Below are positions 45,514 through 55,600 of a DNA stretch of 64,000 nt, piece after piece; position 1 is the first letter of the stretch, and every line of letters starts with the position of its first letter. The translations under genes and the position numbers were made by a program. The DNA lies in contig NZ_QPJJ01000002.1 of the NCBI RefSeq assembly GCF_003337485.1, forward strand, positions 288,363-352,362, read 5' to 3'. Under the pieces are notes generated by a model. It was not told the DNA's origin and ran no database searches. It saw nothing but the letters and a program-made list of their open reading frames with translations. The DNA comes from Saliterribacillus persicus. GTDB taxonomy: Bacteria; Bacillota; Bacilli; Bacillales; Amphibacillaceae.

Positions 45514-46501
45514 TTATAACTCCTTCAACCTCTGCTTTGCCTGATCATCACCTTTTAAAGCAGCTTTTTGATACCAATATTTAGCTTTTTTCATATTCAC
45601 GTGGGCTCCAATCCCATTCTCATAACAAAGACCAAGATTAAACTCGCCATATGAGTCACCCTGATCAGCAGCCATTTGATACCAAGATATCGCTTCATCC
45701 CCAAGGCCTTTTTCCACTGCCTCATGTCCGAGGCGATTTGCTGCAAATACATCACCAAACAGTGCGGATTCGGTAAACCATCGTTTGGATTCTTCCATGT
45801 CTACTTCTACCATTTTCATACATATATCCAAGTGTGTACATTGCTTCTGGTACGCCCTTATCGGCTGCTGCTTTGAAAATTTCTAGCGCTCTTGTTTCAT
45901 TCTTCTCCACATACTCCCCACGTAAATACATATCCGCATAGTTGTTTAGGGCATCAGCATGTCCTTTTTCCGCAGCTTCTTTATAATAAAAATACGTTTT
46001 TTCCAAATCATGCTCGACAACTTTTCCAACAAAATAATCATTACCTAGCCAATAAAGGGCATCCGCACTACCGGCATTGGCTGCGGCTTTGAACCAGTCA
46101 AAAGCCCATGCATCACGCTGGATTGATTTATAAAAATGACCAAGTTCGAGCTGTGCATCTGCGTTACCTACAAAGGCTTTTACATACAGAGAAATAACTT
46201 CCTCTTCTTCCTTTTCATCGATATAGATTTCCACTAGATCATTTGTGTGGTTCATAACTTCAGATAAAATAATTTCCAAATCACGTAATAGAATAGATTT
46301 GTATTCTTCCTCAAAAGTAGTTACGTGCTCTAACTGTGTACACAAGATATGAATATCATCAGGAAGATTACTTTTAGAAGGAACACATTCTTTTAAAATC
46401 AAAGAAAGTTCTTTAAGAAAATGTTCACTTTTGGTTAGATTTGCTAGGAATTCAGCAGCTTTCGTATAACCTTTTTTAGATAATTCTTGTTGCAAATCCA
46501 C
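45514..46501 (-). pseudogene. Sel1-repeat protein, frameshifted
   Basis: Two overlapping frames make one protein. The first (46501 down to about 45800) has an N-terminal helical region and Sel1 repeats of the type GNADAQLELGHFYK..RDAWAFDWFKAAANAGSADALYWLGN. At AATGGTAGAAGTAGA (about 45811) the expected GVEVDMEESKRWFTESALFGD lies in another phase, which continues with more repeats to 45514. Two bases (GT) appear lost. Five to six repeats in total. Sel1 proteins mediate protein contacts. It could be a sequencing error, a phase-variable gene, or a true pseudogene. Confidence 0.75.
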
Positions 46502-46635
46502 TTGAATGACACCTTTCTATTAGTAATTTACCTTGAGTATCTCATATTTCATTATAACTGGGAAACTTGGTGAGTGACCCTGCTTCCATTCCACCATGGA
46601 AGGAATAACGATCAAGTGGAAGCCTTTACTTAAAC

Positions 46636-46694
46636 GGGTGTCAGGAACTATAAAAAGACAAATGTCCTTATGTAGTATGTAGTGCGTGACACCC
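46636..46694. repeat. GGGTGTCA hairpin repeat
   Basis: Arms GGGTGTCA (46636-46643) and TGACACCC (46687-46694) enclose about 43 bp. GTGTCA-type hairpins of this form recur across Bacillaceae intergenic regions; a related one is at 57307-57350. Confidence 0.45.
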
Positions 46695-46784
46695 TTATCC
46701 TGTTACGTGTCTAGAAAATAGGGCCAGACCCTCTTCGCCGACAACTTTTCCATTTGAAGGATCTAACCCCGATCTACCTACTTC

Positions 46785-48002
46785 CTACTTTCCACAACAC
46801 TTTTTATACTTTTTCCCACTTCCACATGGACAAGGTTCATTTCTTCCTATCTTTACCACCTCTTTGGGCTCTTGAGTTTTAGACTGTATGGTTGGTAGAG
46901 GTTTTAAATGTTTTCTCTCTTGCTGCGCTAATTCGGTCGGAGTATAGCCCTTCAATATCCATAGTCGGGTGTTGTTCATGAGATTGGTTACGTGATCCAT
47001 TAATTCCTGAACCTCATTTATACCCTCGAATTCAAATTGATCACTAAAATACTCCACAACCTCGTTGAACGTTGCACCATTTTGAATATCAATTACACAC
47101 TGTTCAACAATTTCGTCAACTTCTTCTTTATCGATTTCAAAAGATTGTTTAAGATGTTTAACCAACTTAACATAGCTTTTGTTTCTTTCCATAAAGTCAG
47201 TCTCTCCGGCTTTCAGGAGTTGCTGCTTACTGAATGGATAAAAAGATAGATCCTTCCTCAATGCATGTTCGGCTATGACTGATTCTGGATTTACTACTGC
47301 TTGATCAGAAAATCCATGTCTATCGTATTGGTAATCCTCCATGAATTCATTTGCATCATGCATCACTTCGAAATACTCTTTTACCTCGACAGGTTCATTA
47401 ATATAGGAACCCACCAATTCTATTAACTGTGAACCATTCAACGTTCCATAATAGTATAAAAGACCTCGAGAGAGGTTTAACCACTCCGTATTTCTCTTTA
47501 CCTTAGACCTAACAGCGAGATTGTTTTTTAACCCTTTAATTTGATCAATACATTCCACTGGCAAGGCTATTACTTCCTTCTCTTGGTTAGTCCCTGTGAA
47601 TATAAAACCAGTTGTACGTAAATACCCTGCTTGAACTAGACCTATGGATGAAGGGGCAGTGATCTTCCCACCGTTGTTCGCTATTTGTAAGAGCATTGAA
47701 AACCGTTTATCATCCCATCTTTTACATATATCCTCTATTTTTTTAGGTACTTCTTCTAGTAACACTTGCAGTAAGTCACCTTTTTTCAAGCCACTAACTC
47801 CAGTTACATTTAGATATTTCCTAATATCATCTAATTCAGATTTTGTGAATGCACGCAATCCGTCCTCTAGAGAGAAAGGAATCTCTAAGTCACTCCATAC
47901 CTTCTGAGACCACTTTTCTAAATGACTACTTCGCAAACCTGTTAATTGTTCTAGTAACTCATTCCTCTCTTGCTCTGACATTGTATCGGATTTGTTTGTC
48001 AT
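46785..48002 (-). CDS. SEC-C motif protein
   Basis: About 405 residues, mostly helical and of unknown function. The C-terminus IGRNEPCPCGSGKKYKKCCGK is a SEC-C zinc-binding motif, found at the end of SecA and in other proteins that contact nucleic acids or the Sec machinery. Near residues 60-100 a SAP- or Rho-N-like stretch (FTKSELDDIRKYLNVTGVSGLKKGDLLQVLLEE) suggests nucleic-acid binding. GGTGATG is upstream of ATG 48002; the frame from 48050 is rejected. Gene order gives no more hint. Confidence 0.75.
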   Translation of the reverse strand: MTNKSDTMSEQERNELLEQLTGLRSSHLEKWSQKVWSDLEIPFSLEDGLRAFTKSELDDIRKYLNVTGVSGLKKGDLLQVLLEEVPKKIEDICKRWDDKRFSMLLQIANNGGKITAPSSIGLVQAGYLRTTGFIFTGTNQEKEVIALPVECIDQIKGLKNNLAVRSKVKRNTEWLNLSRGLLYYYGTLNGSQLIELVGSYINEPVEVKEYFEVMHDANEFMEDYQYDRHGFSDQAVVNPESVIAEHALRKDLSFYPFSKQQLLKAGETDFMERNKSYVKLVKHLKQSFEIDKEEVDEIVEQCVIDIQNGATFNEVVEYFSDQFEFEGINEVQELMDHVTNLMNNTRLWILKGYTPTELAQQERKHLKPLPTIQSKTQEPKEVVKIGRNEPCPCGSGKKYKKCCGK

Positions 48003-48578
48003 TTCATCACCTTTTTCTAATTTTTGAAAAGTACCTAATATATATTTCATCTAATTCGGGGTAGCTAACTTCAACTTTTATGAATTCCGCTGAAAACTAT
48101 TTTTATCTCAAACTCCTGTGACATCCTATCGGCACTAAAGTACCGAGCACCCTGGGAACAGACTCTCAACGCCACATTCATCCAAACGGAACACCTGACC
48201 CGGCTGTTTAGTATGTTGAATATGACTAGGCAAGTAATTTGATTACCTTCTGACTTAATTCTACCTAACAAAGGAAAGAATTACATCTTTCGGCTTTTAC
48301 TTTAGATGATTTGATAAGATGCTCACTACTCTCCTTGTTAATCCTGACATCTTCACCACTTGCAAGTGATGAAAATGCTGCTTGGTTCAGCAATTACAAT
48401 TGCACGCCTGTCTTAGTTCAACTATATATAACTGCTTACAGCTAGTTACACCGTACACGTAGCAAGGAAAAAAATAAACGCATCGAATCATTTGATTCGA
48501 TACGCTTATCTTATAATCTAGACAAACCTATCACTTTGTCTTTCGACAGGGTCTGAACCCAATATTTGGCACTAACAG
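48003..48578. other. Gene-poor stretch with a terminator
   Basis: About 575 bp. A 66-codon minus-strand frame at 48071-48271 looks like junk (Cys-rich, no ribosome site). A hairpin with the following terminator lies at 48465-48504. Confidence 0.4.
48465..48504 (-). terminator. Terminator of the envelope operon
   Basis: On the minus strand GTATCGAATCA / TGATTCGATGC arms with a 2-nt loop and then GTTTATTTTTTT, 75 bp past the last gene stop. Confidence 0.85.
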
Positions 48579-49982
48579 TTAAAAATCCATATGCTTCTGT
48601 CGTTTAATAGTACCCCAGGTTTTACGTTTCTTTTTATATCCGATAAAGGAGGTTACACGTACTAATGATAGTATGTATCGGTAGATTGCATTTTCTACTA
48701 CTACCATAAAAATGGCTTTTATAATATCTAAGGTGTATAATCTTAGCCCTTGTGTGTACACCCGTTGGAAAAAAGCGGTCAGAGATAATAAAATTCCATA
48801 GCCTGTGTAGATCAAGAATAAATTAATCATAAAAGGAACATTTAATAAATCAAATTGAAAGGCAAGAATAATCGTCAGAATACCAAACACTTCAATGAAT
48901 GGTCCTAATAATTCAAACAACCAATAATACAAATAGGAAATAAAGCTGACTGGTTTATAACGAAAACGGAAAAGCATCATCGGATAAGCAACTAATGATT
49001 GAAATAATCCTATATACCATCGTCTTCTTTGTGTGAAAATATCACGAAATGACTCTGGCGATTGGCTCCAGCAAATCGCTTCCGGTTGATAACTAATTTT
49101 ATAAGGTCGGTTATTGTTTAGCATAAACGTATGCAGACGCATCACTAATTCCATGTCTTCTCCGATTGTATCCGTTTTATATCCACCAGTAGCAATCACA
49201 ACATCCTTTTTAAATAAACCAAAAGCGCCTGAAATAATAAGGTTGCCGCTAAATTGGTCAAGTAAGATCCGTGATGCTAAAAAAGAACGGTCATACTCCA
49301 CCACTTGCATTCCTACAATCGGGTTCCAAGGCATCCTGTAATCATTTACTTTTCCATCTGTCATGTCTACACATTGCGCAACTCGGACCATCCCGCCAAC
49401 AGCAATGACTTGTTCGTCCGCTAACACAGGCTGAATAATCTTTTCTAATGCATTGCCTTGAAGTAAAGAATCCGCATCAATGGTGACAAAGTATGGATAT
49501 TCAGCAACGTTGATTCCCATATTCAACGCATCACTTTTTCCACCATTCGCTTTTTTAATTAAAGTCAAGTTAATCCGATTAACCGTAGCTTCATAGATCG
49601 CTTCCTCTTCTTTACACTTCAGTTTACGATGAATCGGGCTATTCGTTTGTTTAAACGGAAAGAATTGAAGTAACTGGTTAGATGTTTCATCGGTGGAACC
49701 ATCATCCACAATAATAATTTCATATAATTTATAATCTAAGTCTAGTAAGCTTCTTACACTATCGACAATGGTCACTTCTTCGTTAAAGGCTGGTATGATA
49801 ATGGAAATCGGCATATAATAGTCATGCTTTATTTCATTATTTAACCTAACCATCCGATCTTTTTCAGACAGCCTGATCGCGCCAAATAACACCGATAAGA
49901 ATAAAAACGTGGTATATAAAAGCATATACGTAATAAAAAGGATGGCCACAACTTCCATAAATCGTTCCACAAATAGATTCAT
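48579..49982 (-). CDS. Processive family-2 glycosyltransferase
   Basis: A 467-residue membrane glycosyltransferase. One N-terminal and four C-terminal membrane helices flank the catalytic domain (about 58-330): VDDGSTDET (92-100), FVTIDADSLL (D169, D171), GEDMEL (E275, D276) and the processivity motif QRRRW (318-322). This D,D,D,QxxRW set is that of hyaluronan, cellulose and poly-GlcNAc synthases. It is the last gene of the operon and overlaps the HEAT gene by 4 bp (ATGA). It probably polymerises and exports the polysaccharide of this locus. Confidence 0.9.
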   Translation of the reverse strand: MNLFVERFMEVVAILFITYMLLYTTFLFLSVLFGAIRLSEKDRMVRLNNEIKHDYYMPISIIIPAFNEEVTIVDSVRSLLDLDYKLYEIIIVDDGSTDETSNQLLQFFPFKQTNSPIHRKLKCKEEEAIYEATVNRINLTLIKKANGGKSDALNMGINVAEYPYFVTIDADSLLQGNALEKIIQPVLADEQVIAVGGMVRVAQCVDMTDGKVNDYRMPWNPIVGMQVVEYDRSFLASRILLDQFSGNLIISGAFGLFKKDVVIATGGYKTDTIGEDMELVMRLHTFMLNNNRPYKISYQPEAICWSQSPESFRDIFTQRRRWYIGLFQSLVAYPMMLFRFRYKPVSFISYLYYWLFELLGPFIEVFGILTIILAFQFDLLNVPFMINLFLIYTGYGILLSLTAFFQRVYTQGLRLYTLDIIKAIFMVVVENAIYRYILSLVRVTSFIGYKKKRKTWGTIKRQKHMDF

Positions 49983-51061
49983 GCAAGCATACCTCCTTCT
50001 TCCTCTTCTTCAATATGATAACGTAACATTTCTTTCGCATAGCGGTCGTGACCTGTTAACACATCTAATAATTCTGATTTTGACACATGCATTGCTAGCA
50101 GTGACTGACTTGCATTCTTGCGTACATACCAGCTAGCATCCGTGAGCGCTTTTTTTAATGTAGCGATCGCTTTTTCAGATGGATAGGTACGCAGCACATA
50201 AACCGCAATAATTCGGATGGGCTCTTGTGAATCTGAAACCATAGAAATTAACAGTGATTCGACTTTAGGATGATGATGCTTTTCAAAATAACGCATCAGT
50301 CGGATTTTGACCTCTAAATTGATCTGCTTTTCTTTCAACATATCATAAAAAATGTGCTTATAACGGTCACTCTGATACGTAATAAAACCAATCATGCCTA
50401 AAACAATCGGTTCATGAAACGTCTGACGCTCTTTCCATAATTCATCGATCAGCGCTTCACTATCATAAGGATAGCTGAGTAAGCCATCTTGAATTAGTTT
50501 GGGATGGTGAAACAGCTCATTTTCTGATAGGTACTGATAGACTTTGATGATCCATTTCGGATCTGATTGCTGATACGTAGCCATAAGGACGTTTTCGCGT
50601 AAATAAATACTCGCGTGGTCCAAATATGAAACAAGCGTCCGGTAAATAAGTGGATCTTGCCAGCTATCTTTTGCATAGTTGGCAATAAAACGTGCAAGAT
50701 AGGCTTTTTCCATCAAGTCGTATTCTTGATAATGCGTTACAAGCTTCTTTATTACTGGTTCTATTTGTGTTAAATAGGCAGAGATAGACACGTTCTCATT
50801 ATCTAGTTGATGCAACGCTTTTTCGAAAGCAATTAATTGTTTTGTTTTTTTAAGCTCTTTTAATAGCGGCTTGCGATAATCACGCTTCATATACGTTCCT
50901 TGCACGATCGCTTGTTGCTGTTCTAGAATCATATGTTTATAGTTTTTGACTACTCTTTCTTCACGGTGATGGTCATACCTTTGATAGAAAATGTAACCGA
51001 TTGTGTAGAAGAGGATTAATAAACAAATTAATAAATAAAAATAGGTTACAAACACGAACAT
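49979..51061 (-). CDS. Membrane-anchored HEAT-repeat protein
   Basis: About 360 residues. One N-terminal membrane helix (VFVTYFYLLICLLILFYTIGYIFY) then helical repeats of HEAT type, clearest at LLISMVSDSQEPIRIIAVYVLRTYPSEKAIATLKKALTDASWYVRKNASQSLLAM. It is probably cytoplasmic and docks onto the glycosyltransferase encoded next. ATG 51061 lies 2 bp past the upstream stop; GGAGAGG precedes it. A longer frame from 51082 is not needed. Confidence 0.8.
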   Translation of the reverse strand: MFVFVTYFYLLICLLILFYTIGYIFYQRYDHHREERVVKNYKHMILEQQQAIVQGTYMKRDYRKPLLKELKKTKQLIAFEKALHQLDNENVSISAYLTQIEPVIKKLVTHYQEYDLMEKAYLARFIANYAKDSWQDPLIYRTLVSYLDHASIYLRENVLMATYQQSDPKWIIKVYQYLSENELFHHPKLIQDGLLSYPYDSEALIDELWKERQTFHEPIVLGMIGFITYQSDRYKHIFYDMLKEKQINLEVKIRLMRYFEKHHHPKVESLLISMVSDSQEPIRIIAVYVLRTYPSEKAIATLKKALTDASWYVRKNASQSLLAMHVSKSELLDVLTGHDRYAKEMLRYHIEEEEEGGMLA

Positions 51062-51063
51062 GC

Positions 51064-53124
51064 TTAATCCTCTCCTTCCCAATAGGTCTGTACCGCATGA
51101 TAGGCAGGTTTTATATATTCTTCCACACGCTCTAATTCTTCAATGGGTTGCACAGGAATTTTCACACTAATCGCCGTTTTATGTCGATTAGCTACACTTA
51201 CGTAAAAATGGTCGATTTGGAAAGGTTCAACACCATAGTGCTGATAGTAATCATCATGAATAGTAAACTTTAGTGGGTCATATAGATTGAGTAATTGATA
51301 TGGTACACGAATTTCGATCCTACCATCATCTATTGCAACGTCAGCTTCCTGTGCTTGGTTGTTCATAGACGGAGTTAACCTGCTCATTGGTTCAAAAGAA
51401 TATTGATAGACCCGTGTCTCTAATTCGTTCATCTCTTCTTCTGTAAAAATTTCTTGCTTATGCTTTACATAGTTGACAGGCTCAAATGTATTTGAATCTT
51501 TATTTGGATAGTGTATATATGGATTTTCCCCTGTAACGCGTTCTAAAAAATGTTGTCTCACACCTTGGTACCGGTCTTGAACATAGATACTTGCTTCTTG
51601 GTTAGGTTCTACCTTGATGAAGAAGTCCATTTCCCGATCAAAAGTAAGATCGAATACATCAGGGTTTTTCGAACCTAATTCTGGGTGTAGATCGAATGCT
51701 ATATAAATGGGCTCTTCAGCATGTAGATCTCGATCTTCCAGCCATAAATACAAATACGCATGGTCTCTTGTCATGGACACATTTTCGGTTGTCTCTTGCC
51801 CATCTTGCCAATCATCCTTTTCACCATCTACCGACATTAGTACTTGATCACGATAAGGTTTAAAGCCAATTAAACCAAAATGTTGTGTCGATGTCAGTGG
51901 ATCGTGCCAATCGTTAATTTGCTGAAGATCTACTGCATAAGATGTTTCGAGGGTGCGACGATCCCAAACATCTTGCCAAGAACGAATCACAACACCATTA
52001 AATCCTACCGCATCAAATCGCTTCAGATGATCGATGATTTGTGTCTCTTGTTTGCCTTCATGATTGAAGTAACTTGCACTCGGATAGCCAACACTCGTGA
52101 TCACAACAGGTACCTCATGTGCTTGATAGAGTAGGTCAAAATAGTCTGATACATCTGGATAAGCTATTTTCTCTTCAGTTGCAATCAACGGAAGGGGCTC
52201 ATATTCTAATTCTTCATACGCATAGCTGGCAAACAGCCCTGCTTTCATTTCAGCTGTTGGCTTTATATGGTCAATCGTAAAGGTGTTATATTTACCTACC
52301 TGTCTCGCATAAATTTCTTGATATTTAAATGGGTCCATGATCAACGCACTATTAACCGATACCGGGCGTTGCGTATCGTATTTTCTTGATTCATAAACAA
52401 CTATATCTTCAATAATTTCTGCCATCATCACTTCAAATGTTGTTGCTTCTGACGTCGTGGTAACGTAATTGCCATTAAATGCCGCTGACGGATCTAATGT
52501 TTGGTCGATATAGGCAAGCAAGTCCTGATTCCATTCATCACCTATTACAAAACCAATAACCCATGGGGACACATCATAGCGGTAAACCCCGGAACCTTCG
52601 TGTTCATTTGCAAGCATCACTTTTCTGCCATGAATAATATCAACTAGATTTCTTCCCGTTTCCGTTAAGGTTTGATAGAAAGCCAGATTTTCTTTATTTT
52701 TATTCGTTTCCACTTCATCTGTCATGACTTGCATGCCTTGGAGGAGATAAAGCGGTTGTTCCTGGTCCTTATTATACTGATAGAGAGCATGATAAAATTG
52801 AGGATCATAGACCTTAGAAGCACGAATCGTATTAGCTCCCATCTGCTGAATCATCTCAAACCAGCGCAGCCATGTTTGTTCCTCAATGGAAAAATCTGTT
52901 CCTCGTTTTGGCCCGTAAGAACTGTCCACTTCAACCCCTCTAATCACAAAAGGTTTTCCCGCTTCCTCTTGTTGATGGTAGATCACATCTTTTTCAATAT
53001 AGAAGGGTGTTGAAATTGCTGATTCCTTTTCAAAATCAATATAATAGCCTTCCACGTAATAAAGATAATAGCCGAACGCAATAATCAGTAATAGCGAAAC
53101 CATCAAAATTAAAAACCGCTTCAT
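51064..53124 (-). CDS. Large membrane-anchored TIM-barrel glycosidase-like protein
   Basis: A 686-residue exported protein with an N-terminal anchor (FLILMVSLLLIIAFGYYLYYV). A glycoside-hydrolase-like barrel covers about 55-400: FVIRGVEVDSSYGPKRG, MGANTIRASKVYDP, ISP-type WVIGFVIGDEWNQD (with the Glu-Trp of an acid), VPVVITSVGYPSA and GFNGVVIRSWQDVWDRR. A C-terminal beta-rich domain (about 430-680) has the look of a carbohydrate-binding module. It could trim, bind or remodel the polymer. AAAGGAGGGG before ATG. It is separated from cotH-like gene by about 335 bp, the only large gap in the locus. Confidence 0.7.
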   Translation of the reverse strand: MKRFLILMVSLLLIIAFGYYLYYVEGYYIDFEKESAISTPFYIEKDVIYHQQEEAGKPFVIRGVEVDSSYGPKRGTDFSIEEQTWLRWFEMIQQMGANTIRASKVYDPQFYHALYQYNKDQEQPLYLLQGMQVMTDEVETNKNKENLAFYQTLTETGRNLVDIIHGRKVMLANEHEGSGVYRYDVSPWVIGFVIGDEWNQDLLAYIDQTLDPSAAFNGNYVTTTSEATTFEVMMAEIIEDIVVYESRKYDTQRPVSVNSALIMDPFKYQEIYARQVGKYNTFTIDHIKPTAEMKAGLFASYAYEELEYEPLPLIATEEKIAYPDVSDYFDLLYQAHEVPVVITSVGYPSASYFNHEGKQETQIIDHLKRFDAVGFNGVVIRSWQDVWDRRTLETSYAVDLQQINDWHDPLTSTQHFGLIGFKPYRDQVLMSVDGEKDDWQDGQETTENVSMTRDHAYLYLWLEDRDLHAEEPIYIAFDLHPELGSKNPDVFDLTFDREMDFFIKVEPNQEASIYVQDRYQGVRQHFLERVTGENPYIHYPNKDSNTFEPVNYVKHKQEIFTEEEMNELETRVYQYSFEPMSRLTPSMNNQAQEADVAIDDGRIEIRVPYQLLNLYDPLKFTIHDDYYQHYGVEPFQIDHFYVSVANRHKTAISVKIPVQPIEELERVEEYIKPAYHAVQTYWEGED

Positions 53125-53459
53125 CTCACCCCTCCTTTTGGTTTAGACTCTTTATTCATAACTTTTGTAGCTAAAAGAACCCTTTTTTGGCTTTTGCTCT
53201 AAATTTTAGGCTCTATTCGAAAACTTTGTTGCTTATCATAGTTCGGATTTGATATAAACTGCGGAGTAACCCTTTAGATGGATTTGCTTTCATCCACTCT
53301 ATAATAGTTTAGATGTTTAGCCACCGTTCCGGCAGAATACTCCGCTTTCCATAGCGCTGCACTAGCACTCATCCTAGAAAGGATGGATGAAGACACAATA
53401 ACGTTACGACGCATACATTTATCATGTCTACAAAATATCAATCTATTAGATCACAGCCT
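53125..53459. repeat. Intergenic insertion-like sequence inside the operon
   Basis: About 335 bp split two genes of one strand. The stretch 53205-53400 has the look of a decayed intergenic element of Bacillaceae, with GGCTCTATTCGAAAACTTTG and ATAAACTGCGGAGT..ACTCCGC, GCGCTGCACTAGC and CATCCTAGAAAGGATG; ACTCCGC/GCGGAGT form an inverted pair. No open frame. Its origin is uncertain. Confidence 0.35.
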
Positions 53460-54908
53460 TTATTTAATAGATTCATGACTATGTCGAGATGGATGACTAT
53501 ATTGATAGAGTGTGTCGATATTTGTATCCAGCCAATCTCCACGCTTCTCCAGATAATCTTTTACTTGATCGACTGCCTCTTGATAGCTCGTGTAGTTACG
53601 TTCGGATGGTTGAAGGTGATTATCTTGGTCATAATGGTTAAGGTCATACACATCCCCCCAACGATTGTTATTTCGCTCAACAGCTTCTCCTAAAAAGTCA
53701 ATTGTGTCGTCTACATACTGTTGAAGTCGTTCTGTTTGTAACTTTGTCTTGCGCAAATGGTGATAACGCCTGATTAAGCCATCAACAAAAGCTTGATCTT
53801 TTAATAGTTGTTCGTAAAAAATACTCTGCGTCAAGGAAAAACCAGACGCATCAAACGTGATGACCTGATAGTTATTTAAAGAATTATTAAAGTCCCAAAC
53901 GACCGGGGTTAATCCTCCCCTCAAATCACGATAAAAGTACGTCGAATAATGGCCGGCATCAACATTTCGGAACAGTTCATTGATAATAAAGTAATCATAG
54001 AATGCTTGTACATTCAGTAATTTTCTGTATTGATTTTCTTCATCCGCATATGGTATTTGATAAATCGAATGGGCAATAAAAGAAAAGTCCTGATTCACAA
54101 ATTGTTGGCGTTCCTCTGTGTATTGGGTATTTGTCGGATAGTTTATTTCCGTACCTGATGGATATACTTTATACGTATCCATTAAAAAATCATCCAGCGT
54201 AGCATTCATTTTCTTGGGTCGGTCCACGAGAACCAGGTAATCGGTTTGTTGACTATTTTTTTCAGGTGTAGCAATCGGGACGCGCCCCACCCCTTTAGAG
54301 ACCTTTTCCATTACCAGATAAAGTCCTTCATAGCTATGATCTAGAAACACTTCTACAAACCGGACATCCGGTGCAAAGGGCATGATCTCTCCTGCCAAAT
54401 TCATCGCCATATAATTACGAATAAGACTACGGTCTAAATACGGTCCATGTAGTGCCCAGTTATTATCTGATTCCATACCAAGTAAGGAAGTATCTTTATC
54501 ATTGTTATCCTCATCAATAAACCGAAGCGCATACGATTTTTTATCAAAAAACCGTGACGAGTGTCCTCGATAATGTATCATTGCCGATAATTTTAAAGGC
54601 TCCATATTTTCTTGATATAGTGTAAAAGCTGTTTTAATTTCACTTTCACCTTGTTCAGATAGTTGATAATAATAGTCCTTGTTATTGATAATAGGTGTAC
54701 CAGGTATTCGCTGTCCTCCTGTTTCCATGCTTATGACCGGTAAATCCGTCTTCATTTCTGTAAAATCGAGTACTGTAGTTGATTCACTATTTCCTTGTTG
54801 GTGTTGATGAACACGATTGGGAAAATTCTCATCGTCTCCTATTGCTATCCAAAGCACAAAACTGGCTAAACCAATAATCATCAGACTAAATAACACCCTA
54901 TGCTTCAT
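53460..54908 (-). CDS. CotH kinase family protein
   Basis: A 482-residue membrane-anchored protein (N-terminal helix VLFSLMIIGLASFVLWIAIG). CotH kinase marks: IHYRGHSSRFFDKKSYALRF (about 110-129; the Lys binds ATP), WALHGPYLDRSLIRNYMA (150-167), FVEVFLDHSYEGLYLVMEKV (184-203), FIINELFRNVDAGHYSTYFYRD (310-331) and the metal-binding VVWDFNNSLN. CotH enzymes phosphorylate secreted proteins; in spores CotH acts on CotB and CotG. Here it is located outside the cell membrane and linked to polymer genes. It starts 4 bp after the DUF4956 stop. Confidence 0.88.
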   Translation of the reverse strand: MKHRVLFSLMIIGLASFVLWIAIGDDENFPNRVHQHQQGNSESTTVLDFTEMKTDLPVISMETGGQRIPGTPIINNKDYYYQLSEQGESEIKTAFTLYQENMEPLKLSAMIHYRGHSSRFFDKKSYALRFIDEDNNDKDTSLLGMESDNNWALHGPYLDRSLIRNYMAMNLAGEIMPFAPDVRFVEVFLDHSYEGLYLVMEKVSKGVGRVPIATPEKNSQQTDYLVLVDRPKKMNATLDDFLMDTYKVYPSGTEINYPTNTQYTEERQQFVNQDFSFIAHSIYQIPYADEENQYRKLLNVQAFYDYFIINELFRNVDAGHYSTYFYRDLRGGLTPVVWDFNNSLNNYQVITFDASGFSLTQSIFYEQLLKDQAFVDGLIRRYHHLRKTKLQTERLQQYVDDTIDFLGEAVERNNNRWGDVYDLNHYDQDNHLQPSERNYTSYQEAVDQVKDYLEKRGDWLDTNIDTLYQYSHPSRHSHESIK

Positions 54909-54911
54909 TGT

Positions 54912-55589
54912 TTAACCACTGATTTCATCGCTTTGTGTAACAATATTGACATAATCAATACCTCCTACTTTATAGAGGAGTTCGGTAATCGTTAATTCTT
55001 TTTTCTCTTCTTTTTGATAGTCTTTTCTTGATAATTCATAAATCCATTCAATGCTTTCATCTGTTGTATTTTTCACTCTTAAAAAGGCTTTTTTATTAAA
55101 TTGCTTAAAAACAGTACCTTCGACATTCATTTCACTGGAACGTTGTGCTTTTATAATTAATAATAAACGCTGATTATTGGTAACACGACCAAGGAATAAT
55201 AAAACAATAAAAACAACAATACTCCCTACACCTGCGACAAGAAAATCACCGGACCCGCAACCAATTCCAACAACGATCGCCCAAAAGATATACGTGGTAT
55301 CACGGGAATCTTTAATCGCCGTACGGAAACGCACAATCGAGAGGGCTCCGACCATCCCAAGTGATAAAGCGATATTATTACCAATTACCGCCATTACCGT
55401 TGCAGTTAAGATCGTTAACGTAATTAATGAAACATTGAACTTTCGACTGTAAGCTGTACCAACATGGGTGTACCAATAAGAAATATAAATGGCAAAAGCA
55501 ATGGCAGTAGCTACTGTTAAATTAGTTATAATATCTATTAAACTTAAATCCATATTTTGTCCAGATAGTTGATTCAATATGTCCTGCAT
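54912..55589 (-). CDS. DUF4956 membrane protein
   Basis: A 225-residue protein with about four membrane helices in the first 150 residues, including GNNIALSLGMVGALSIVRFRTAIKDSRDTTYIFWAIVVGIGCG, the DUF4956 signature. A C-terminal cytoplasmic domain of about 75 residues is ferredoxin-like (AFLRVKNTTDESIEWIYEL...TELLYKVGGIDYVNIV). The domain is nearly always found beside VTC and CotH genes and has no known function. AAGGAGGG precedes ATG. Codes 11 bp after the VTC gene. Confidence 0.85.
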   Translation of the reverse strand: MQDILNQLSGQNMDLSLIDIITNLTVATAIAFAIYISYWYTHVGTAYSRKFNVSLITLTILTATVMAVIGNNIALSLGMVGALSIVRFRTAIKDSRDTTYIFWAIVVGIGCGSGDFLVAGVGSIVVFIVLLFLGRVTNNQRLLLIIKAQRSSEMNVEGTVFKQFNKKAFLRVKNTTDESIEWIYELSRKDYQKEEKKELTITELLYKVGGIDYVNIVTQSDEISG

Positions 55590-55600
55590 TGTTACCCTCC

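Noticed and set aside
48071..48271. 66-codon minus-strand open frame
   Set aside because: No ribosome site, many cysteines and rare codons, and no resemblance to known families. Treated as chance.
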